Shown in pieces: positions 1 to 5,285 of a stretch of DNA of 5,569 nucleotides. The translations under genes were made by a program, and so were the position numbers. The first letter of the stretch is position 1. Every line of letters begins with the position of its first letter. Under the pieces are notes generated by a model. That model had not been told where the DNA came from and ran no database searches. It saw only the letters and a list, made by a program, of their open reading frames with translations. Source of the DNA: Phycisphaerales bacterium (GTDB taxonomy: Bacteria > Planctomycetota > Phycisphaerae > Tepidisphaerales > Tepidisphaeraceae); the NCBI GenBank assembly GCA_003153655.1, contig PMAK01000209.1, positions 1 through 5,569 on the forward strand. Direction: 5' to 3'.

Positions 1-2126
1 CCTTTGTAGCCGGAGTCTATTTGCACAAATGCGTTTGTCAGGGGCCGGCCATTGGGAGCGACGGTGACGCCAATAGAGGCCCATTTAGTGAGTGTCACCT
101 GGATCGGAGCAACGGTTGGAGATACCTCGGCCCAACCATTGATGTGAATGATCGCCAGACGATAAGGTTCGGCCGGGGGAGAAAAACGAAGTATTCCATC
201 CGCCCCGGCGATGGCAATAGGGGGCTCGGTCTGCCAGGGCGGTTGCGACGGCGCAATGTCGAGTGTGATCGTCGGAGTGGAGAGATACGCCCTAGCCCCG
301 GCGGCCGGATTCCCATCGGGGGCGAGGATTTTCAATTCCAAATTGCTTGCCTTGTTCAACCTCAACTCCAGGTCCGCCTGTTTTTCGGATGCCTTCACGA
401 GTCGTGTGGGAGCGGCGGCGTATCCATCGGCTTCGACACGCAGGAAATAGACCCAGCTATTGCCGTAGAATGACCAGGTTAGTTCGTTGCCGGCGGGTTC
501 GATCGCCTGATAGAAATTGGTGAAGCATCGTTGGTTGGCTGCAATACATTTGCCGTAATAAACCCGCGGATGTTGGATGGGAAGCCCGGTATCCGCATCC
601 ACGACGTGGATGCGGATCGTGACAGCAGGCGCGCCCGCGGGTTGGGTGGCGGGGACTGTGGCGAGTGCCGGGGCCTTCGCCACCGGATGACCCACGAATG
701 TGCCGGAGCGCAGCGGACAATCACTGGAATCATCGTTATCCGACAGCGCCAAGGGAATCCAGGCGCCATTTTGCTGGATATCGATTGAGCTGGCGAATGC
801 CTCGGGTTCTGGAATGCTGAATCGGCCGGCGCCATCGGTCGCGGTGTCTATCGGATAATCGAAATTCGGATAAGTTTTCGACGGGAAGGCATCCAGCAAC
901 CGATAATCGGTCACCATCACGCGCACGCGACCGTTGGCAATTGCCTTGCCCGTGGCATCCAAGGCGAGGCCGCTGAATGTCCCGCCGGGCCGGCTCATCG
1001 CCACGCGCTGCGTGGGTGGGACACAGCCCCAGAACCCAAAGCCCCGTTCGGCCATGCCCGGAGCGGTAACGATAAAGGCGGTGCGCTGGGCGGGATCGCA
1101 GGTCAGATGAATGACCCCGTGAATGTCCGTAACACCCATGGCAATCGGCGTCGTCACCTGCACCAATCCAAAACGGAACGTGCCGATGCCAACGAGTTTT
1201 GCGACCGTCGCGTTGGCGATCGGATTTCCGGTGTCGTTGTCGACGACGGTCACGTCCACGGGAGTCGGGCCGGTTTTTATATCGATGGAAACCGGCGGCG
1301 AGACCGGTTGAGAGGCCGGCTGCGCCGAGGCGGGATTGGCGTTGGGGCCTGACATCATGGCAACGATGCCGACGCCCACCACCACAAGGACCAGCGGAAC
1401 GGTCATTAGCACGGATAGTCGTTTTAAGGCATTGATCTTCATGATGTGGATCACTTCCCGAGCAAGGGTAAACGCGCGGCCATCGCTCCCGCCGGCCAAA
1501 ATGTTGGCACTCGCGACCGACGATGCGCCCGGCGTTGGCATGGCGATGTGGCCCAGCGCGCTGGATAGGGTCGCCGAAGTCGCCGCCACGCTGCCTGAGA
1601 GCCTCCGCCGAAGCCTCGTCAGCGCCCGTGTCAGCCGTTTCTTAGTCGCCTCGGTGGATATCCCCAGGATTTGCGCGGTTTGAATGACTGGCCGGGCCTC
1701 CAGATAATGCAATGACAGCACGTCCCGATCCCCGCGGCTGATTTGTTGCAACGCGTTGTCAAGATCGAGCAACGCATCGTCCGAACGAGCGGCATTCGTG
1801 CTGGAGTTCCTGGCGATTTCAACGGCGGCCTTCTCACGCGCCAGCCGCCGACTTTCAGATCGGATTGCGTTCGCGGCCGCCAGCAGGGTTGTTTGATGCA
1901 GCCACGCCGCCAGCGAACCCCCGCCGCGCAAGCCCCCGGCCCGCCTCGCGAGAACGATGAAAACCGATTGGGTCACATCTTCGGCAAGCTGAATATCCCG
2001 CACCCGCCGCCGGGCGATCGCCAAAACGAAATCGGCGTATTTCGCCACAATCTGCCCAAACGCCGCGTGCGATCCTTCGCGCGCATAGGAGTCGAGCAAT
2101 GCCCAATCGTCGGCCGTTTTCGGCAT
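1..2126 (-). CDS. Membrane-anchored ECF sigma factor with repeated export-side beta-sandwich domains (C-terminus off the window)
   Basis: The minus-strand frame from ATG at 2126 is open to the left edge, giving 708 codons with no stop. Residues about 10-95 are sigma region 2, with 'LAEDVTQSVFIVLARRA' (47-63) and 'LAAWLHQTT' (72-80), the form common in planctomycete and verrucomicrobial ECF factors. Residues about 118-175 are region 4, with 'GDRDVLSLHYLEARP' and a helix-turn-helix around 'TAQILGISTEATKKRL'. A short linker and Lys/Arg-flanked segment (K230, K235, R236) lead into one hydrophobic helix at about 237-258. An Asn/Pro/Ala/Gln/Ser-rich linker follows, then five motifs of the type D-x-x-G-x-P-x-x-x-A-x-V, as in carboxypeptidase-regulatory-like or Ig-like folds. 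This predicts sigma inside and ectodomain outside the inner membrane. The role, transcription initiation controlled from the envelope, is inferred. No Shine-Dalgarno sequence precedes the ATG. The architecture resembles ECF01-Gob-type factors. The target genes are unknown. Confidence 0.88.
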   Translation of the reverse strand, partial: MPKTADDWALLDSYAREGSHAAFGQIVAKYADFVLAIARRRVRDIQLAEDVTQSVFIVLARRAGGLRGGGSLAAWLHQTTLLAAANAIRSESRRLAREKAAVEIARNSSTNAARSDDALLDLDNALQQISRGDRDVLSLHYLEARPVIQTAQILGISTEATKKRLTRALTRLRRRLSGSVAATSATLSSALGHIAMPTPGASSVASANILAGGSDGRAFTLAREVIHIMKINALKRLSVLMTVPLVLVVVGVGIVAMMSGPNANPASAQPASQPVSPPVSIDIKTGPTPVDVTVVDNDTGNPIANATVAKLVGIGTFRFGLVQVTTPIAMGVTDIHGVIHLTCDPAQRTAFIVTAPGMAERGFGFWGCVPPTQRVAMSRPGGTFSGLALDATGKAIANGRVRVMVTDYRLLDAFPSKTYPNFDYPIDTATDGAGRFSIPEPEAFASSIDIQQNGAWIPLALSDNDDSSDCPLRSGTFVGHPVAKAPALATVPATQPAGAPAVTIRIHVVDADTGLPIQHPRVYYGKCIAANQRCFTNFYQAIEPAGNELTWSFYGNSWVYFLRVEADGYAAAPTRLVKASEKQADLELRLNKASNLELKILAPDGNPAAGARAYLSTPTITLDIAPSQPPWQTEPPIAIAGADGILRFSPPAEPYRLAIIHINGWAEVSPTVAPIQVTLTKWASIGVTVAPNGRPLTNAFVQIDSGYK

Positions 2127-2386
2127 GATAAAGCCATTATGTCCGCCGCCAAGAAGAATGGGGACAATTTCGCGTGAGCGAGACCTACGGCCAGCAGGAA
2201 GGTTCAGCCTATAGCTTGCCATCCCAATCGTCGAGATTTTGGTGGCTGCGAACCCAAAAAGAGTTGGGCCGGACACACAAGACCCGGTATCCTACGCAAA
2301 ACGGCCGAGGACGTTCGTCGGTCGAGGTCCATCTGGGAAATCCCGGATAAATGGATGCGCGCACAGATATGTAGGAAGGATCAGCC
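2127..2386. promoter_or_regulatory. Divergent intergenic control region between sigma factor and glycosyltransferase genes
   Basis: These 260 bases separate two divergent starts, so both promoters must lie here or inside the opposite gene. On the minus strand CATAAT (2141-2136) is one base from the TATAAT -10 consensus and lies only 9 bases before the sigma ATG; I see no well-spaced -35 partner. On the plus strand TTGGGC (2264-2269) and TATCCT (2288-2293) are 18 bases apart and form a weak candidate for the glycosyltransferase. A small inverted repeat CCCAA/TTGGG (2253-2257 and 2264-2268) overlaps that -35 candidate. No tRNA, riboswitch or gene was recognised. The role is certain only in the sense of gene arrangement; the individual boxes are guesses. 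Confidence 0.45.
2373..2380 (+). promoter_or_regulatory. Strong ribosome binding site deciding a TTG start
   Basis: AGGAAGGA lies 6 bases before TTG at 2387. An in-frame TAG at 2372-2374 rules out any earlier start, and the next in-frame alternative initiator (GTG at 2420) has no comparable site. This fixes the glycosyltransferase start at the TTG. Confidence 0.75.
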
Positions 2387-4387
2387 TTGGAGAAGAAGTT
2401 TGGCGACGCATCGGGGGCCGTGCCTCTAACGTCAGCCCATTCATCGCCTGCCGGTTTCCCATCGATTCGGAAACGAAGATTTCTCCTTAGCGTGGTATGG
2501 ATCTTGATCGGGCTTTGGGTGGCGCTTTGCATCGTTCAGGGTGCGCGAGTTCGGCGATGGACATACAACACCTTTGATGCGCTGCGATTTCACTCGGATT
2601 TGCAACGCAGGTGCATGTGGGGATTGGAATGCGTTGGGCCGGAGGGGTTTCTCAATCAATACGAGAAAATGGCGATCGAAGAGCCGGATTGGAGAACATT
2701 TCTCGATTATTCGCCGCTTCGGCTGCTGGTGGTACGAGAATGGGCTATCTATCTTCAGCGGCATTTTCCCGAGATAACGTCTGTTCCTCCGGAGGAGGCG
2801 TACGATATTGCGATGCCGCCGGAGGATCGCAACAGCGGTTCGCCGGAGCAGTTGAAACGCTCGCTGGAATTTCAATTCCCGTTGCTTTGCTTCGGTGCCC
2901 TGCTCGATCTCATCGGGGCGATTTCCGCGTTTTTTCTTACTCGCCTCTGGGTTCGCCGCACGAAACCTCTGACCACTTCGTCATGGCTGTTGCAACACCT
3001 CCACGGGACCTGGCAGGGACTGATCGCGGCGACACTCTTCTGGTTCAATCCCAACACGCTCCTGAATGCCTACGGCTGGCCGACATGGGACACATGGATC
3101 GTCCCCATGTTTCTTCTGGCCGCGCTGCTTTCGAGTTTGGATTACTGGTTTTGCAGCGGGCTTGTGCTTGCAACGGGAATGATGTTGAAAGGGCAGCAAC
3201 TGGCCGTCGTGCCGGTCTTCATATTGTGGGCGCTCATTTCGGGCGGCTTGGGGCCGACATCGCGATGGATTATTGGATTGGTGCTGGGCGTCGGGTTGAT
3301 TGTGTCGCCCTGGATGATCACCTACCTTCCTCCCGAAAAAGTTCAGGCCGCTCGGCTCGAACAAGTCCTGCCGCCGGGAGATTGGTCGCCGACATTGTTT
3401 GCAATCAATCGGATGCCGGACTGGCCGGCAATGACCTGGATATATTTCACCGCGCTAGCAGTGGCGGCAGCCAGGTATTTTCGACATAAAAAGTGGCATA
3501 TCGCTGCTGGCGCGGCGGCGATTTTCATTCTCGCGTATTGGCCATGGTTACTCCGACGGAATCGGGAATGGTGGGCGATTGGAGTTCTATGTGCCGCGGC
3601 TCTGTCCGCATCAACGGCGCTGGTGCCACGGCGCGGGCAGCGGTACAGCATCGCCGCGATTTTTGGCGGGGGCTTGTTGCTCTGCATGCTGATATTTCAT
3701 GGGTCTACCGCCTGGTGGCTTTGCGCTTTCCACTTCCCCTCGATTCAAGCCCCCTTTCTGATCTACGGACCGGCCAGCAATATTCCGGGCATCTTTGAGT
3801 TGCGCTTTGGGTGGCCGCCCGAAATCGATACTGTCGCCTTCACCCTGCCTGCGCTGATCGCGTTTTCACACGGATGGGTTACCCATCTCGCTATATGGCC
3901 GGCCGCGCCGCTTGATGTCACCAGCGGCACACTGTTCGACAGCATCTTTTTTGTGCTGTTGATTCTGAGCGGAATTGGGATCGGCCTCCACGCCCGCCGG
4001 CACGATCCTCGATTTCTGGTGGCGCTGGTCACACCCTGGCTGATGTTCTTCCTCTTTCCCGTTCGACTGCACGAGCGCTATCTGCTTTTCGCAGCGGCCA
4101 CGGCATCGATCTGTATCGGACACGGACTTGGGATGACACTGCTGGGATTTGTTCTTACCGTCGCCTCCAGCGTTATGACGCTCGATCAGATGTGGGGGAA
4201 TGATCTGCCGCGCTGGGGAAGAGATTTGGCTCACCAGTTCCCGTCGATCTTCAGTCCTGACGCGGGCCTCACGATTCAAAGCTATGTGCAGAACACACAT
4301 CCCGATATTGGGTGGGGTGTGTTGGTCGCGGCAATGGTGTTTTTCTATCTGACGATGATGCCGAGCCCAAAGGCTTTGAGGAGGTGA
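2387..4387 (+). CDS. Polytopic GT-C-type glycosyltransferase-like membrane protein
   Basis: This 666-residue protein has a short Ser/Pro/Arg-rich N-terminus, a first membrane helix at about 31-51, a long loop (52-160), and then roughly a dozen more hydrophobic segments to about 658. Landmarks match bacterial GT-C transferases that use lipid-linked sugars (mannosyltransferase-like, DUF2029-like). They are 'DYSPLRLL' in the first loop (107-114), 'FNP' (220-222) before 'WPTWD' (231-235), 'MLKGQQ' in place of the usual K-P-Q (266-271), and 'FPVRLHERYL' (557-566), the hallmark H-E-R-Y motif. The long first loop and the loops around 310-350 and 440-485 probably hold the export-side active site, with an acid there as candidate catalytic base. 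It may add sugars to lipids, proteins or surface polymers; donor and acceptor cannot be read from sequence. It starts at TTG with a strong binding site and diverges from the sigma gene. Its last 43 bases overlap the convergent IS66 ORF. Confidence 0.82.
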   Translation: MEKKFGDASGAVPLTSAHSSPAGFPSIRKRRFLLSVVWILIGLWVALCIVQGARVRRWTYNTFDALRFHSDLQRRCMWGLECVGPEGFLNQYEKMAIEEPDWRTFLDYSPLRLLVVREWAIYLQRHFPEITSVPPEEAYDIAMPPEDRNSGSPEQLKRSLEFQFPLLCFGALLDLIGAISAFFLTRLWVRRTKPLTTSSWLLQHLHGTWQGLIAATLFWFNPNTLLNAYGWPTWDTWIVPMFLLAALLSSLDYWFCSGLVLATGMMLKGQQLAVVPVFILWALISGGLGPTSRWIIGLVLGVGLIVSPWMITYLPPEKVQAARLEQVLPPGDWSPTLFAINRMPDWPAMTWIYFTALAVAAARYFRHKKWHIAAGAAAIFILAYWPWLLRRNREWWAIGVLCAAALSASTALVPRRGQRYSIAAIFGGGLLLCMLIFHGSTAWWLCAFHFPSIQAPFLIYGPASNIPGIFELRFGWPPEIDTVAFTLPALIAFSHGWVTHLAIWPAAPLDVTSGTLFDSIFFVLLILSGIGIGLHARRHDPRFLVALVTPWLMFFLFPVRLHERYLLFAAATASICIGHGLGMTLLGFVLTVASSVMTLDQMWGNDLPRWGRDLAHQFPSIFSPDAGLTIQSYVQNTHPDIGWGVLVAAMVFFYLTMMPSPKALRR

Positions 4388-4635
4388 CGCTCGCCGTGCA
4401 GGCAAATCTCGATCGCTCCAGGAACCGACGTTTTCGACGGGGTCACCTCGACGAACTTAATCCCCGACACATGATTCAACTTCCGCGGCAAGCGCAGTCT
4501 CCGTTTCCAGGTGTAAAAGGAACCTTGGGTGATTCCCCATTCTAGGCAGTAGGCCACCACGGTCAGCCCGCTGGGCTGCTGCCCGTCAATGATCTGGCGC
4601 CACGCATCTGGGCCAGCGCTCTGTGGTTTATTCAT
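4345..4635 (-). CDS. IS66-type small transposase accessory protein (OrfA-like), probable element remnant
   Basis: This 96-residue ORF resembles the first small ORF of IS66-family elements. It has an N-terminal helix-turn-helix-like part with 'DAWRQII' (10-16), 'SGLTVVAYCLEWGI' (22-35) and 'SFYTWKRRLR' (39-48). A beta-rich end follows with 'KFVEV' (60-64) and 'AIEICLHGERHLL' (74-86). In intact elements a further segment follows and then the genes for the second small protein and the DDE transposase. Here the last ten residues look unrelated to the family and are encoded inside the 3' end of the glycosyltransferase gene, and no other IS66 gene is present. I infer a truncated or orphan fragment. 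The start is the first in-frame ATG after an upstream in-frame TGA; no clear ribosome binding site or terminal inverted repeat was found. A domesticated DNA-binding protein is the alternative. Confidence 0.72.
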   Translation of the reverse strand: MNKPQSAGPDAWRQIIDGQQPSGLTVVAYCLEWGITQGSFYTWKRRLRLPRKLNHVSGIKFVEVTPSKTSVPGAIEICLHGERHLLKAFGLGIIVR

Positions 4636-4721
4636 GCCGAGCCAGCATGCCGATCCTCAGCAAAAGAAAAAAGATGTGGTCTACGTACCGGACACGCCGA
4701 TCAGCCAAATCAGCCAGGGGT

Positions 4722-4753
4722 TGCCGGATGCTTGGAAACGGCGAAATCCGGCA
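4722..4753. repeat. Inverted repeat, 8-bp perfect arms
   Basis: TGCCGGAT (4722-4729) and ATCCGGCA (4746-4753) are perfect reverse complements around a 16-base loop. There is no T run after it on either strand, so it is not a standard intrinsic terminator. It sits between the IS66 fragment and the AP2 fragment, 10 bases before a second hairpin. Confidence 0.5.
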
Positions 4754-4763
4754 CCGTCAGAGT

Positions 4764-4786
4764 AGCGATGCGGCGTGGGCATCGCT
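4764..4786. repeat. Inverted repeat, 8-bp perfect arms, 7-base loop
   Basis: AGCGATGC (4764-4771) and GCATCGCT (4779-4786) pair perfectly around GGCGTGG. The repeat covers the GTG start proposed for the AP2 fragment, so if transcribed it could hide that start. It has no following T run. It could be a terminator-like stem, an element end or a protein-binding site; the sequence does not decide. Confidence 0.5.
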
Positions 4787-4969
4787 CACCGATTGGCTGC
4801 CGGACCGGTGAAAATTGTGAAAGCCTTCGCTGTCAGGGTAAAATTATCGCTCACGAAGTCTCAATGTCTCGGCTATTTCGCCACCGAGAAGGAGGCCGTG
4901 AGGGCGTATGACGATTCCGCTCGGGCACGGTTCGGCGAATACGCTTGGTTGAATTTCCCCGAAAGATGA
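4775..4969 (+). CDS. AP2-domain C-terminal fragment, probable remnant
   Basis: Residues about 17-62 of this 64-residue frame match the second half of an AP2 DNA-binding domain. They show a strand with 'AVRVKL' (19-24), then 'LGYFATEKEAVRAYDD' (32-47), which corresponds to the L-G-x-F-x-T-x-E-E-A-A-x-A-Y-D signature, and then 'ARFGEYAWLNFPE' (50-63), the usual domain end. The first strands, normally beginning with G-V-x-W or Y-R-G-V, are missing. The upstream in-frame TAG at 4763-4765 and the GTG at 4775 leave no room for them. In bacteria such domains often follow an HNH nuclease domain in homing-endonuclease-like proteins, or stand alone; no HNH residues are visible here. I infer a 5'-truncated, inactive remnant. 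The chosen GTG has no ribosome binding site and may never be used. Confidence 0.62.
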   Translation: MGIAHRLAAGPVKIVKAFAVRVKLSLTKSQCLGYFATEKEAVRAYDDSARARFGEYAWLNFPER

Positions 4970-4973
4970 CCAT

Positions 4974-5001
4974 TTGTGGATTTCCAATAGGGCCGTACAA
5001 T
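4974..5001 (+). promoter_or_regulatory. Candidate sigma-70-type promoter of the DUF3303-like gene
   Basis: TTGTGG (4974-4979) and TACAAT (4996-5001) are 16 bases apart. The second box differs from TATAAT at one base, the first keeps the TTG core. Only six bases separate the -10 box from ATG at 5008, so transcription would begin at or next to the start codon and give a leaderless mRNA. This agrees with the absence of a well-placed Shine-Dalgarno sequence. The promoter begins just after the AP2 fragment's stop codon. Confidence 0.45.
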
Positions 5002-5007
5002 CCCGCC

Positions 5008-5285
5008 ATGAAATACATGATCGCCTGGAAAATCGCCCCCCCCAGCACATCAAAGCCGCCGCCGAGACTTTTCTAAAAACCGGCGGCCAACCGCCCGCGG
5101 GGCTGCGCCACATTGGTCGCTGGCACGCCCCTGGCTCGGCATCAGGCTGGTTAGTCTCCGAGGGTGACGAGGCGGCTCTTGCCCTGCACATTGCGCAATG
5201 GCAACACCTGCTGGAATTCCAGGTTACGCCCGTATTCGAAGACGCCGACGCCGCCAAAACACTCGCCAGTGTGTATGGGAAATGA
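5008..5285 (+). CDS. DUF3303-like small protein, frameshifted at a C8 run
   Basis: ATG at 5008 opens 'MKYMIAWKIAPP', a typical N-terminus for the DUF3303 family of roughly 90-residue proteins of unknown function. The matching continuation, 'QHIKAAAETFL' ... 'PPAGLRHIGRWHAPGSASGW' ... 'LLEFQVTPVFEDADAA' ... 'SVYGK', lies in another frame, ending at the TGA at 5283-5285. The break falls in eight consecutive C (5036-5043). A ninth C would give one intact 92-residue protein with A-P-P-Q-H at the joint, the full family length. As written, the ATG frame ends at TAA 5074-5076 after 22 codons. A homopolymer sequencing error is the simplest explanation; a real inactivating mutation, phase variation, transcript slippage or -1 frameshifting at C-CCC-CCC are alternatives. 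The family is probably a small alpha/beta fold; no catalytic residues are known to me. Confidence 0.75.

Noticed and set aside
21..473. 150-residue plus-strand ORF at the left end
   Set aside because: It lies antisense to the sigma-ectodomain gene, whose frame is continuous and has clear domain signals; its Arg/Gly-rich translation looks like a shadow of GC-rich coding DNA.
1743..2177. 144-residue plus-strand ORF opposite the sigma regions
   Set aside because: The opposite strand encodes recognisable sigma regions 2 and 4 across the whole span; this frame has no family signal.
2611..3489. 292-residue plus-strand ORF inside the glycosyltransferase gene, in another frame
   Set aside because: It is long, but its translation has no membrane or domain pattern, while the main frame has ordered helices and GT-C motifs; it is an overlapping-frame shadow.
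3866..4405. 179-residue minus-strand ORF
   Set aside because: Antisense to the conserved HERY end of the glycosyltransferase; low-complexity Arg/Gln/His-rich translation without a domain.
4634..4765. 43-residue plus-strand ORF starting 'MPSQHADPQQKKKDVV'
   Set aside because: It shares its start bases with the minus-strand IS66 ORF, has no ribosome binding site and no recognised similarity. It is in frame with the AP2 fragment across a TAG, but it does not look like the missing AP2 strands.
4844..5257. 137-residue minus-strand ORF over the AP2 and DUF3303-like genes
   Set aside because: Both plus-strand genes beneath it show family signatures; the minus-strand translation is Ser/Cys/Arg-rich shadow sequence.
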